Below, piece after piece: positions 52,681-63,834 of a stretch of 64,000 nucleotides of DNA (positions within the stretch are counted from its first letter, which is position 1; every line of letters starts with the position of its first letter). The position numbers and the translations under genes are program-made. Source of the stretch: Muscardinus avellanarius. Taxonomy: Eukaryota > Chordata > Mammalia > Rodentia > Gliridae. The DNA lies in contig OY726576.1 in assembly GCA_963383645.1 (NCBI GenBank), positions 13,773,659 through 13,837,658 of the forward strand. The letters run 5' to 3'. The notes under the pieces were generated by a model. The model was not told the DNA's origin. It made no database searches and saw nothing but the letters and a program-made list of their open reading frames with translations.

Positions 52681-52862
52681 AGCCCGGCATGGAGGAGCAG
52701 ACTTTAATTTCAGGACTTGGGAGGCTGAGACAGGAGGACTGCAGGTTTGTAGCCAGCCTTGCCTACTCAGTGAGGCCTTGTTTCAAACTAAAAAATAAAA
52801 TAAGGAAGGGGATGTAACTTGGAGGTAGAATATCCCTGGGTTCAATCCACAGTCCCACCACC
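52681..52862 (+). repeat. SINE dimer
   Basis: GCCCGGCATGGAGGAGCAGA left monomer; right monomer GGAAGGGGATGTAACTTGGA. Confidence 0.82.
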
Positions 52863-53162
52863 ACACACACAAAAAAACCTAAACAAAGGTATACACCAAG
52901 TCCATAGTCTAAAAGACTCAACATTATAAAGTTTGGCAATAATTCATTTCTTTTTATACTGAGCTAGAGATTGAGGACTCCACCAATCATATTCTCAAGA
53001 TATTTTTCTGGTCATAACTAGGCAAGGCAATTCTAAAATCTATACAGAAATGCCATGAACTAAGATCAGTCAAACAAACTTGGAGAAAGAAGTAGAAAGA
53101 TTTAAAACTATGTTACACTCATTAAGACAGTACAGTAGTAAAGCACAGCATAGAAAAACCAA

Positions 53163-53303
53163 CCAGGAGGAGGCGGGGACAGGAGGATCACGCAGGTTCG
53201 AAGCCAGCCGTGCTGGCTTAGGAGACCCTGTTTCCAAATAAAAAGTATAAAAATAGGTCTGGGAGTGTAGCCGGGAGGTAGAAGGGCTTCCAGGAACCCC
53301 AGT

Positions 53304-53354
<51 letters not shown>
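53163..53354 (+). repeat. 5'-truncated type A SINE with (AAC)n tail
   Basis: Begins inside the left monomer (GGAGGCGGGGACAGGAGGAT); its tail is about 17 AAC units (53304-53354). ACCAACCAGG occurs on both sides. Confidence 0.9.
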
Positions 53355-53355
<1 letters not shown>

Positions 53356-53519
53356 AGAAAGACCAACCAGGTGACCAGAAAGGGTTCCAGAAACAGACCC
53401 TACATATACAAACACCGGACTGGCAACAGAGGCAGCGCTTCAGAACAGTGGGGAAAGCAAACTTGTCAATAAGTGAGGCCGGACAAGTGAGTCTGCATAA
53501 AGAGACTGACTAACAGGGG

Positions 53520-53673
53520 ATGCAGGTTCATAGCCAGCCCCAGCACCTTAGTGAGGTTCTCGGCAACCCAGTGAGACCCTGTTTCCAAATAAGAAATAAA
53601 ATTGGGCTAGGGTGTAGCTTGGAGATAGAAGGCCTCTGGGTTCAATCCCCAGTACCAAAAAAAAAAAAAAAAA
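53520..53673 (+). repeat. 5'-truncated SINE dimer
   Basis: GATGCAGGTTCATAGCCAGC onward, right monomer GGGCTAGGGTGTAGCTTGGA and an A run. Confidence 0.83.
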
Positions 53674-54239
53674 ACTAAACTAAAAGAAACCTGACTCCAA
53701 CCTCACACTACACACACACAAATTAAGTAGATTTTAGATTTAAATATAAAAGACAAACACTGAAGTGTCCACAGAACAATACAGAATACCTCTATAACCT
53801 TGGGGAAGGGAAAGATTTTTTCAAGATGACACAAAACACATTCTCCACAATGGGATAGAAATACTGCATTTGACTGCATTAAAATCGGCAACTACATGCA
53901 ATATGCACTATAGGTCATTCCAACCGCACAGCTGAGCCTGAGAAAAAGTAAAGGAAATCCCCAAAGGAAAAATAATGGAAGACCTGAAAAGCCAGAGCAG
54001 TGAGCATGTCACGACCCTCCAGGCTGTCACTCCCTGGGACCCAGGAGCTGTCAGCCTCCAAAACTAGAGATCTGGCCTAAGTGCCACAAGGAACAAGGCC
54101 AGGCCCACAAACACGGAAGGTGGGCCTGAGTCTTGGTGAGGAAGAACTTGTAAGAAGCTAGAAAAACTATAGCTAACGGAAGCTATTTCAACATAGGCAC
54201 AGGATAGGAGAAAATATTTTGTAAGAATCCATTGCCAGC
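53674..54239. other. ATRN intron 1, no repeat recognised
   Basis: Unique-looking sequence. Confidence 0.5.
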
Positions 54240-55208
54240 AGGCGTCTAATCGCGGTTTTTGGACAGCCTCAACAGCTACTTAGTTTGCGGACAGCTTCAG
54301 CAACTAGTGAGACTTTAGGCCCTTAGCAACTCAGTGAGACCTGTTTCAAAATAAAGAACAAAGGCCAGGCATGGTGGCGCACGCTTGTAATCCCCGCACT
54401 TGGGAGGTGGAGACAGGAGGATCGCGCTGGTTCAGAACCAGCCTCACTGGCTTAAGAGACCCTGTTTCCACATAAAAATGTTAAATAATAGGTCTGGGAG
54501 TGTAGACCGTGGGAGTGTATCCCGGAGGTAGTAGGGCTTCCAGGAACCCCAATACCACCAAAAAAATAAAGAAAGAAAGAATAAAGCCGAGCATGGTGGC
54601 ACACGTTTGTAATCCCAGCATTCGGGAGACTGAGACAGGAGGATCATGGTTCGTGGATAGCTTTGGCACTTAGTGAGGCCCTCCACAACTTAGTGAGACC
54701 CTGTTTCAAAATAAAGAATAAGCCAGGCATGGTGGCGCATACTTGTAATCCCTGCGCTTGGGAGGTGGAGAGAGGAGGATCGCGCAGGTTTGAAGCCAGT
54801 CTCGCTGGCTTAGGAGACCCTATTTCCAAATAAAAATATAAAATAGGTCTGGGAGTGTAGCCCAGAGTAAAAGGGTTTCCAGGAACCCCAGTACTACCAA
54901 AAAAAAATAAAATAAAATAAAATAAAATAAAGAAATAAAGAATAAAAAATAGAGCAGGGGGTGTAGCTCGGAGGTCAAATGCCCCTGGGTTCCAGCCTCA
55001 GACCCGCAAAAATTTAAAAATAAAATAGAGTAAAGAATAAAAAATAGGGCTGGGGAGTATCTCAAAGGTAGAATGCCCCTGGGTTCCATCCCCAGTATCA
55101 CAAAACAAACAACAAAAAAAACATTTTTTAAACATAAAAGGGGTGGGATGTGGCTCAGTGGCAGCAACTTCCTAGTTCAACCAAGAAGACCAAAAAAAAA
55201 AAAAAAAA
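54240..55208 (+). repeat. SINE stack with at least four insertions
   Basis: Order: type C left monomer (54250-54360), type A dimer (54362-54556), type C left monomer (54588-54718), type A dimer (54720-54898), type C right monomer (54952-55009), old right monomer (55044-55103), and a shortened right-monomer-like piece with an A run (55138-55208). The second type A copy sits in the linker of the type C dimer. The first type A right monomer contains a duplicated GGGAGTGTA segment at 54496-54524. Confidence 0.85.
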
Positions 55209-55597
55209 GGATAAGATACAATGATAAAAACAAGTTAAAGAAAGCCATAAAGGAAATGTAATTGCAGATCTGTCTCACTATCACATTGCCAAGCCTTCTG
55301 ATCAAAATCTTTGCATAGCTTTCAATGATGACTCTAGCACTTCAAACCCCAATATTAAAAAAGGAAAAGTATAGCCAGTTTGATCTTTCATTCATAGGGA
55401 AAGAACAATTCACACAGGAGATGTTCTATTTGCAGAGAAATGCTTACAAATAGCTAAAAGCAGCTATCATTTTATCATCTAGCATGGAAATAAAAAATTC
55501 TAAAAAGCAATTTAAAGCACAAATGCATAAATATAAAACATTGGGAAAAAGTAATAGCATAAAATAGAGTCAAATTATATATATAGTCTTAAAATTA

Positions 55598-56022
55598 AAT
55601 GGGTCAGACAAAATGGCATACACCTGTATTTGGGAGGCTGAGACAGGAATATCACAGGTTCAAGGCCAGCATGCAGTAACGTTAAAAAAAAAAAAAAAAA
55701 CTTGTTTCAAAATAAAATACAGAACCGGGTGTCGTGGCACACGCTTGTAATCCTAGCATTCAAGAGGCTGAGACCAGAGGATCGCAATTTGCAGACAGCC
55801 TCAACTATTTAGTGAGGCCCTCTGCAACTCAGTGAGACTCTGTTTCCAAATAAAGAATAAAAAATAGGGCAGGGGGTGTAGCTCAGAGGTAGAATGCCCC
55901 TGGGTTCCATCCCCAGACCCGCCAAAATTTTTTTTAAATTAATTTAATAAAATAAAATACAGGGCTAGGGGTGTAGCTCGGTGGTACAACATCCCCAGGT
56001 TCAATTCCCAGTACTGTAAAAA
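55598..56022 (+). repeat. Type C SINE nested in an old SINE, 14-bp duplication
   Basis: AAAATAAAATACAG at 55709-55722 and 55949-55962 are the two copies of the host linker. The insert is a type C dimer; the host right monomer GGGCTAGGGGTGTAGCTCGG follows. Confidence 0.93.
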
Positions 56023-56126
56023 AAAATTAAATGTCATATTTTTATGTTTCCAAATCACGTTTTCCTTATGTAACTCATTTAAAGTACATAAAACAGCATA
56101 TACGACATGTTAAAAAAGGGCAAGTC

Positions 56127-56308
56127 GCCAGGCGTGGTGGCGCACGCTTGTAATCCCCGCGCTTGGGAGGCGGAGACAGGAGGATCGCGCAGGTTCGAAG
56201 CCAGCCGCGCTGATGTAAGAGACCCTGTTTCAAAAATATAAAATAGGTCTGGGAGTGTAGCCCGCAGGTAGAAGGGCCTCCAGGAACCCCAGTACCACCA
56301 CAAAAAAA
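56127..56308 (+). mobile_element. Type A SINE with 15-bp target duplication
   Basis: AAAAAAGGGCAAGTC at 56112-56126 and 56309-56323. Confidence 0.94.
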
Positions 56309-56337
56309 AAAAAAGGGCAAGTCAATTTTTTCTTTTT

Positions 56338-56538
56338 CTTTTTTTTTTTTTTTTTGTGGTACTGGGGATAGAACCAGGGGACATTTTACTTCCTAGTGAC
56401 ACCCCCAGCCCTATTTTTTTTAATTCTTTATTTTGAAACAGGGTCTCACTGAGTAGCTGAGGATGTCGGTGAACCCTGATCCTCCTGTCTCAGCCTCCCA
56501 AATGCTGGGATTACAAGTGTGCACCACCATGCCCAGCT
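56338..56538 (-). repeat. SINE dimer
   Basis: GTACTGGGGATAGAACCAGG to CACCACCATGCCCAGCT, with a 17-base T run. Confidence 0.86.
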
Positions 56539-56564
56539 ATTTATACTATTTTTAGAATATACAT

Positions 56565-56935
56565 TAGTCAGGCCAGTTGCGTACACTTGTATTCTCAGTA
56601 CTTAGGAGGCTGAGACAGGAGGATTGCAGGTTTGCAGTCAGCCTAAGCAACTTAGATCCTGTTTCAAAATAAAGAATAAAAAATAGGGCTAGGGGTGTAA
56701 CTCAGAGGGAGAATGCCCCTGGGTTCAATCCTCAGTACCCCCCCCAAAAAAAATCAAACGCACATTAGACCCAGGCATGGTGGCACACACCTATAATCCC
56801 AGTACTTGGGAGGCTGACAAAGATCACAGGTTCAAAGTCAGCCTCAGCAATTTAGGGAGACCCTATTTCAAAATAAAAAGGGATGAGGGTGTAAATGAAA
56901 GGTAGAAAGCCTCTAGGTTCAATCGCCAATACAAA
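56565..56935 (+). repeat. Two SINE dimers
   Basis: 56565-56745 (ends CCTCAGTACCCCCCCC) and 56769-56935 (GGCATGGTGGCACACACCTA, ends CAATCGCCAATAC). Confidence 0.84.
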
Positions 56936-56980
56936 AAAAAAGGAAAAGAAAAACCCTGCACATTATATGCTTATTTATTT

Positions 56981-57358
56981 TGTAGAAATGGAGGTTGGCC
57001 CAGGGCCATTCTGCCGCCAATCTATGCCCCAGCCCCCCTTTTTTTGTGGTACTCGGGGTGGAACCCAGGGGCTTTTCTACCTCCGGGCTATACTCCTAGA
57101 TCTATTTTATACTTTATTTGGGAACAGGGTCTCATTAAGTTGCTGAGAGCCTCACTAAATAGCTGAGGCTGGCTTCAAACCTGTACAATCCTCATGTCTC
57201 AGCTTTCCAAGCACTGGGATTACAAGAGTGTACCACCATGCCCGGCAGCCCCAGCCCTTTTTTATTTTCTGTTTTTTGTCTGTTTATTTTTGGTGCTAGA
57301 GATTGAACCCAGAGGCATTCTACCTCTGAGCTATACCTCCAGCCCTATTTCCCTATGT

Positions 57359-57389
<31 letters not shown>

Positions 57390-57414
57390 TTGAGAGAGAG
57401 AGAGAGAGAGAGAG

Positions 57415-57468
<54 letters not shown>

Positions 57469-58460
57469 CAGGAATTGAATCCAGGGGCATTTTACCTCTG
57501 AGTTATACCTCTAGCCCTATTTTAAAATTTGAAACAGGTTCTAAATTGTGAAGGACCTCACTAAGTAGCTGAAGTTGGCTATGAGCCTGTGATCCTCCTG
57601 TGTCAGCCTCCCAAGGACTGAGATTAAAGCATGTACCCCAGCCTCAGCTTTATTTTTTATTTTGAAGCAAGTCTCACTATTTTTCTATGATCTCCATAAA
57701 TTACTGAGTCTGTCCTCGAACCTGCAATCCTCCTGTCTTAGCTTCCCAAGCACTGTGATTACAAGCATCGGCCACTCCACCTGACTTTATTTTCTGTCCC
57801 CCCACCCAGTACTGGGGATGGAACCCAGGGGTATTCCACCTCCAAACTATACCCCCAGCCCTATTTTTTATTCTTTATTTTGAAACAGGGTCTCACTGAG
57901 TTGCAAAGGGCCTCACTAAGTAGCTGAGGCTAGCCGCAAACTGCAATCCACCTGTCTCAGCCTTTCAAATATTGGGATTACAAGCATGCGCCACCACACC
58001 TATTCCTTTTTTTTTTTTTTTTTTTTGTGGTGGTACTGGGGTTCCTGGAAACCCTTATAACTCTGGGCTACACTCCCAGACCTATTTTTATACTTTTTTA
58101 ATTTAGAAACAGGGTCTCTTAAACCAGCGCGCCTCCCAAGCGCAGGGATTACAAACGTGCGCCACCACGCCTGGCCTATTCTTTATTTTTAAAACAGGGT
58201 CTAAGTCGCGGAGAGCTTCACAAAGTAGCTGAGCCTGGTTGCGAACCTGCAATCCTCCTGTCTCTGTCTCTCAAGTACTAGGATTACAAGCATGTGCCAC
58301 CATATGATCCAGCTCCTTTTTTTTTGTTTTTTTTTGTTTTTTTTTTAATTTTGGGACAGGGTGTCACTAAGTTGTTTGAGACAGGGCCCCAAACTTTCAA
58401 TCTTCCTGCATCAGCCTCTCAAGTAGCAGGGGTCACAGGCTTGAGCCACTACACCCAGCT
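56981..58460 (-). repeat. Dense block of minus-strand SINEs and microsatellites
   Basis: Solo right monomer (56985-57038); type B dimer (57039-57245) flanked by CCCCAGCCC; right monomer (57280-57350); TTTA, GA and TG runs (57357-57466); dimer (57467-57650); left monomer (57655-57785); dimer (57793-58000); type A dimer with a deletion (58005-58173); two left monomers (58174-58315 and 58330-58460). The 57280 right monomer and the 57655 left monomer are probably one split host. Confidence 0.82.
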
Positions 58461-58838
58461 TTATCATGAAATTCTGACTGTGCACACAGCTGTCTCTCAC
58501 TACTCACACATCTGCAAGGCAGGGCACAGTGCCCCCCACAGTAACCACTTAGAGGCTATCTAGGAATCGAACAGGTTGATGACTCACAAGGAAAGAAGAT
58601 AGCAGGTATGACTGGGAGTGCTGGCTGCTACAGATCATTAAAGACTAGCCTCGGAGGTAGAACCTGGATAAGTAAAAAAGAAAGAACGAATGTGGGATGG
58701 TGAGAAAGAAGGACTTCCAATTTAGCAAAGATGCAGAAATACTATAGAACAGAAGGATTTGGTTAGAGGAAAAAAGCATGTGTGTCAAAGAGTGGGCCCT
58801 TCTGCTGAGTCATTTCACAGGTAATAACAGGAGCTTTC
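58461..58838. other. ATRN intron 1, no repeat recognised
   Basis: Unique-looking sequence. Confidence 0.5.
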
Positions 58839-58855
58839 AAAAGACAGGTTTCTGG

Positions 58856-59044
58856 CCGGGCGTGGTGGTGCACGCTTGTCATCCCCGCGCTTGGGAGGCA
58901 GAGACAGGAGGATCGCGCATGTTCGAAGCCAGCCGCGCTGGCTTAGGAGACCCTGTTTCCGAAAATAAAATAGGTCTGGGAGTGTAGCCCGGAGATAGAC
59001 GGGCTTCCAGGAACCCCAGTACCACCACAAAAAAAAAAAAAAAA
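58856..59044 (+). mobile_element. Type A SINE with 17-bp target duplication
   Basis: AAAAGACAGGTTTCTGG at 58839-58855 and 59045-59061. The stem AAGCCAGC/GCTGGCTT lies at 58926-58944. Confidence 0.95.
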
Positions 59045-59061
59045 AAAAGACAGGTTTCTGG

Positions 59062-59380
59062 GTGATACATGTCTGTAATTCCAGAAACTCGGAGGCTGAG
59101 ACAGGAGGATCAAAGGCTCAAAGCCAGATTTAGAAACTTAGGGACATCCTGTTTCAAAAAAGGGGAGACTGGCTGGGCGTGGTGGTGCACGCTTGTAATC
59201 CCCGCGCTTGGGAGGCGGAGACAGGAGGACAGCACAGGTTCGAACCCAGCCGCGCTGGCTTAAGAGACCCTGTTTCCAAATAAAATATAAAATAGGTCTG
59301 GGAGTGTAACCCGGAGGTAGAAGGGCTTCCAGGAACCCCAGTACCAGCAAAAAAAAAAGGGGGGGGTCCCTAATACCAAA
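59062..59380 (+). repeat. Type A SINE nested in a decayed SINE
   Basis: Decayed left monomer 59062-59165, type A dimer 59171-59348, then GGGGGGGTCCCTAATACC, probably the remains of the host right monomer. Confidence 0.82.
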
Positions 59381-59648
59381 AACAAGAAAGGTTTCTGAGG
59401 GGAAAAAAAGTGACACGTTTCTGGGATACTAATACGACAAACTGTGGCATGGACTCTAGAGGTGTGAGGTAGTTAGGTTGCAACAGAGGTAGGTCAGCAG
59501 TGAGGCTCCACGCCAGGTTTACCAGGCAAGGAGCAACGGGAAGGACACTTAAGACTTCGACAGAATAAACAGGTACAAAGAGTCAAGGCTTGCTCCTAAC
59601 TTTTTATCTTTGGTTAGCTCATATAGGATTTAAAAGTGAAATAAGAAG

Positions 59649-59835
59649 CCGGGCGTGGTGGCACACGCTTGTAATCCCAGGAGGACCGCACAGCTTCAAA
59701 GCCAGCCTCAGCTACTGAGTGAGGCTCTCAGCAACTTAGTGAGACCCTGTTTCCAAAAATGTATAAAATAGGCCTGGGGGTATAGTCTGGAGGTAGAAAA
59801 GCCCCTGGGTTCCACCCCCAGTACCACAAAAAAGA
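59649..59835 (+). mobile_element. Type B SINE with target duplication
   Basis: AAAAGTGAAATAAGAA before and AAAAGTAAAATAAGAA after differ at one base. The left monomer lacks the GCACTTGGGAGGCTGAGACA segment. Confidence 0.88.
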
Positions 59836-60007
59836 AAAGTAAAATAAGAAAGTGCAAAGAAAAAGACTACTTTTTCAGTAAGGATAAGAAGTCTAGCGTT
59901 GGACACAGTTCAATATGAGGTGCCGGCAAAACCTCTCAATGAAGATGCCCAATGAACAGGAGATGACAGAGAAGTGCAGAGGAAATATGAGAACAAAAGA
60001 TACACAG

Positions 60008-60208
60008 AGCCGGACGTGGTGGTGCACGCTTGTAATCCCCGCGCTTCGGAGGCTGAGACAGAAGGATCTTGGTTCACAAACAGCCTCGGCTACTTAGTGA
60101 GGCTCTTTGCAACTCAGTGAGACCTGTTTCAAAATAAATAATAAAAAATAGAGCTGGACATGTAGCTCAGAGGTAGAATGCCCCTGGGTTCCATCCTCAA
60201 TACCACAA
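60008..60208 (+). repeat. Type C-like SINE dimer
   Basis: GCCGGACGTGGTGGTGCACG left monomer with a CTTGGTTCACAAACAGCCTC centre; right monomer GAGCTGGACATGTAGCTCAG. Confidence 0.88.
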
Positions 60209-60297
60209 AAAGGAAAAAATAAAGATATACACAGACATGAAGACATACATTTCAGTAAAATCACTTTTTATTTAAAGACATAAGAAATATATTGTAG

Positions 60298-60501
60298 GCC
60301 GGGCGTGGTGGCGCACGCTTGTAATCCCCGCGCTTGGGAGGCGGAGACCGGAGGATCGCGCAGGTTCGAAGCCAGCCGCTCACGCTGGCTTAGGAGACCC
60401 TGTTTCTAAAAAAAAATATAAAATAGGTCTGGGAGTGTAGCCCGGAGGTAGAAGGGCTTCCAAGAACCCCAGTACCACCAAAAATAAGAAAAGAAAAGAA
60501 A
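60298..60501 (+). mobile_element. Type A SINE with 16-bp target duplication
   Basis: AAGAAATATATTGTAG at 60282-60297 and 60502-60517. Loop of the left-monomer stem is lengthened to CGCTCAC. Confidence 0.95.
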
Positions 60502-60519
60502 AAGAAATATATTGTAGAA

Positions 60520-60660
60520 TCTCATTCCTTCATTCAACAACTATTTACTGAGCATATATATTTCAGACACTATTCTAAGCTCTGGAAATGTAAACTGAAC
60601 AAAACAGATAAAAACCCCTACCGTCATGGAACTTAGAGATTACCACGGAAAATAGACAAG
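60520..60660. mobile_element. Probable L2 fragment
   Basis: CATTCAACAACTATTTACTG, GACACTATTCTAAGCTCTGG and CTGAACAAAACAGATAAAAA follow the order of a common ancient mammalian repeat that I recall as L2. Confidence 0.55.
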
Positions 60661-60994
60661 CCGAAATTGGGCTCATGAACCAAAATTCAGGGCTTTAGGT
60701 TAATACCACTTATTACCTACAATAAAGGAAGAAAATTGTTTACCTTTTTCTTTAAATTTAGCTTCCAGAATTTTCATTTCACTAATTAGGTATTTATATC
60801 TCTGATCAGCAGCTAGATAGATTCAACCAAATCAAGACTTTTTTAATGTTAGCTTTCCTAATGCAAAAATCTATTTTCTTTTCTTTATTTTTCAAAATGT
60901 TTGCTGGAATTAAATCAATCCTCTCAAAGTAGGATCATAAAAGGGTGAGAGGACTCAAGAAAACTGAGAGGCCAAATGGTACAAAAAAGAAAGT

Positions 60995-61240
60995 GAGGTT
61001 TAGAAATCAGACAAGGTCGAAGTTCAAATTCCAGTTGTGCCCAAGCTGTATGACCCTGGACGAGCTATCGCTCACTATTCTCTCTTACGGCTGGTGTAGC
61101 TCTGTGGGAGACACACGCTGCAGAGGAGGCACAGGCCCTGGGCTCCAGTTGATCCGTCTATGAAATGGGAATAGCTCCCCTCTAAGAATTTAAAGAGTAA
61201 TTTTTAGAAGGCTTTTGGCATAATGCCTGGAAAAAACAGA
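60995..61240 (+). repeat. MIR element
   Basis: AGAAATCAGACAAGGTCGAA, GTATGACCCTGGACGAGCTA and GTCTATGAAATGGGAATAGC to GGCATAATGCCTGG give the MIR tRNA-like part, core and 3' end in order, with an insertion of about 45 bases in the middle. Confidence 0.7.
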
Positions 61241-61391
61241 GAGATGCTAGAGAAATGGTGAAACTGCTGCTGTGACCACTACTGCTGCTGCTCCGGCTTG
61301 TGCTGGCACAAACAGATGCCCAACAAAAGCGTCTTTAAGTAACAAGAGCCAACCGAGTAGACAGACTTCTCCACCCTCCCAATTTTTTCCC

Positions 61392-61770
61392 CCCAGTACT
61401 GGGGATGAAACTCAGAGGCACTCTGCCTCTGAGCTGCACCCCCAGCCCTATTTTTTATTATTTATGTATTTATTGGTTGGTTGGTTGGTTGGTTGGTGGT
61501 ACTGGGAGGTGGAACCCAGGGGCTTTCTACCTCCGGGCTATACCCCCAGACCTATTTTATATCTTATTTGGAAACAGGGTCTCACTAAGTTGCTGAGAGC
61601 CTCACTAAGTAGCTGAGGCTGGCTTCGAACCTGTGCAATCCTCCTGTCTGAAACAGGGTCTCACTGAGTTGCAAAGGACCTAAGTAGCTGAGGCTATCCA
61701 TGAACCATGATCCTCCTGTCTCAGCTTCCCAAATGCTGGTATTACAAGCATGCGCCACCACGCCTGGCTT
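61392..61770 (-). repeat. Type B SINE nested in an old SINE
   Basis: Host right monomer 61392-61450, (TTGG)n at 61474-61497, type B element (61498-61650) cut short in its left monomer, then the host left monomer from GAAACAGGGTCTCACTGAGT to 61768. Confidence 0.87.
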
Positions 61771-61803
61771 TCTCCCAAAAATTTTATACAATAGAAACTT
61801 TTA

Positions 61804-62222
61804 AAAAGTAAATGTGCCAGGAGGATCACGCAGGTTCAAAGCTAGCCGTGCTGGCTTAAGAGACCCTGTCTCAAATATATAAAATAGGTCTGGGAGTGTA
61901 GCCCGGAGGTAGAAGGGCTTCCAGGAACCCCAGTACCACCAAAAAAAAAAAAAGTAAATGCAAGCCGGGCATGGTGGCACACGCTTGTAATCCCCGGGCT
62001 TGGGAGGCTGAGATGAAGGATCATGCAGGTTCAAATCCAGCCTCAGCTACGTAGTGAGGCTCTCAGCAACTTGGCAAAACCCTGTTTACAAATAAAGTAT
62101 AAAACAGGTGTGGGAGTGTAGCCCGGAGGTAGAAGGCTTCTGGGTTTCATCCCCAGTACCACCAAAAAAAAAAAAAAAGTAAATGTATATTCATTACATA
62201 CACACACACACACACACACATA
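61804..62222 (+). mobile_element. Type A and type B SINEs inserted at one site, then (CA)n
   Basis: A 5'-truncated type A element (61816-61952) and a complete type B element (61963-62164) are separated and flanked by three copies of AAAAGTAAATG (61805, 61953, 62176). A CA run follows at 62200-62220. Confidence 0.9.
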
Positions 62223-62285
62223 TAATCTCTCTATTCTCAAATTTGATGGGGGCATGTCTACCCTCTACAGAAAATTTCCACTGTA

Positions 62286-62618
62286 AGCCGGGTGTGATGG
62301 TACATGCTTGAAATCTCAGTACTTGGGAAATTGAGACAGGAAAATCACTGGTTCATGGCAAGCCTCAGCTCCTTAGTGAGGCCCTATGCAACTGTTTGAG
62401 ATACCGTTTCAAAATAAGTAATTTAAAAATAGGGCTAGGAGCTGGTAGTGGTAGCACATGCTTGTAATCTCAGTACCTGGGAGGCTGAGACAGGAGGATC
62501 TCAGGTTAGCAGGCAGCCTGAGCTACTTAGTGAGGTCCTCCACACTTAGTGATACCCTGTTTCAAAATAAAGAAAAAAGACTGGGGGTATAGTTCAGAGG
62601 TAGAATGCCCCTGGGTTC

Positions 62619-62663
<45 letters not shown>

Positions 62664-62705
62664 TGGGTGTTGGGCTGTAGAATGGCCCTGGGTTCAATGA
62701 TGATG
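62286..62705 (+). repeat. SINE nested in the right monomer of another, with (CA)n
   Basis: Host dimer starts at 62286 and breaks at GGGCTAGGA; the insert (62442-62617) has its tail expanded to CA repeats (62622-62661); the host seems to resume at GGGCTGTAGAATGGCCCTGG. Confidence 0.78.
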
Positions 62706-62959
62706 TTGCAAGAAGGAAAAAATGGTCACTGAATTACAAAGATTCACATAAAAGATGAAAGTGATACTGCCTAACAAATCATCCCCAAAGATTCTATGGT
62801 TATTTTTGTTAAAGTGTTATCATTAACCTTATCATCTATAATTAATCATTTCTATAGCACCTGCCATTGGGAAAAAAACTGATCAAAAACCGTACAATAA
62901 TTCAACATGTATATATACATATATACATACACATATACAATATATCTATCAATAGATAG

Positions 62960-63115
62960 ATACTGGGGAGTGAACCCAGAGGCATGCTACAGCCCCAGCA
63001 CATTTTATTTTGAAAAAGGATCTCACTAAATTCCTGAGGCTGGTCTCAAACCTGCAATCCTATCATCTCAGCCTACCAAGTACTAAGATTACAGGCATGT
63101 AACACCATGCCCAGA
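62960..63115 (-). repeat. Shortened SINE dimer
   Basis: ATACTGGGGAGTGAACCCAG to ACACCATGCCCAGAT. Confidence 0.8.
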
Positions 63116-63129
63116 TAATTCAACTTTTA

Positions 63130-63230
63130 TACAATCCTCAGAGGTTCCTGAGAATTTAACAGTAACATGTAAAAAAGCAGCGTGGCCAAAGTGCTGGCAC
63201 ACAGTGTGCACTCAGTTATAACTTCAGTGA
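63130..63230 (+). repeat. Probable MIR 3' end
   Basis: GAATTTAACAGTAACATGTA and GTGCTGGCACACAGTGTGCA fit the MIR 3' segment. Confidence 0.5.
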
Positions 63231-63396
63231 GAGCTAAACCTCTATCATTAATTCCTTTCAATGAATGAAAAAGACCCATGACAACAGTTATAACACAGAT
63301 TTACAGAACTAAGAAATTTAAAAAGCACTTTCATTTGATGCTATTCTAAGCCAGAAAGGTATTCATTTAACATTTTTTTCATTTAATAAAAAAAAA

Positions 63397-63516
63397 GGAC
63401 CGGGCGTGGTGGCACATGCTTATAATCCCTGCACTTGGGAGGCAGAGACAGGAGGATCGCACAGGTTCGAAGCTAGCCACACTGGCTTAAGAGACCCTGT
63501 TTCCAAATAAAATAAA

Positions 63517-63555
<39 letters not shown>

Positions 63556-63600
63556 CCCGGAGGTAGAAGGGTTTCCAGGAACCCCAGTACCACCAAAAAA
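63397..63600 (+). repeat. Type A SINE with an internal (TG)n
   Basis: Left monomer 63397-63518, TG run (63520-63553), then TAGCCCGGAGGTAGAAGGGT. The run replaces the AGGTCTGGGAG start of the right monomer. Confidence 0.92.
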
Positions 63601-63621
63601 TAAAAAATTTTAAAAAAAGAT

Positions 63622-63800
63622 TTAGCTGGGTGCAGTGGCATATGCCTGTAATCCCAGTACTTGGGAAGATGAAACAGGAGGATTGTAGGTTCAAGCCCAG
63701 CTTCAGTAACTTAACAAGACGGTTTCATGTTTCAAAATAAAAAATAAAAAGGACAGGGATATAGCTTAGAGGTAGAATGCCCCAGTACCCCCACAAAAAA
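63622..63800 (+). repeat. SINE dimer with shortened right monomer
   Basis: GCTGGGTGCAGTGGCATATG left monomer; the right monomer jumps from AGAATGCCCC to AGTACCCCCAC. Confidence 0.82.
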
Positions 63801-63834
63801 AGAGGTTTGTAATAAATCAAGATTCATATTTCTA

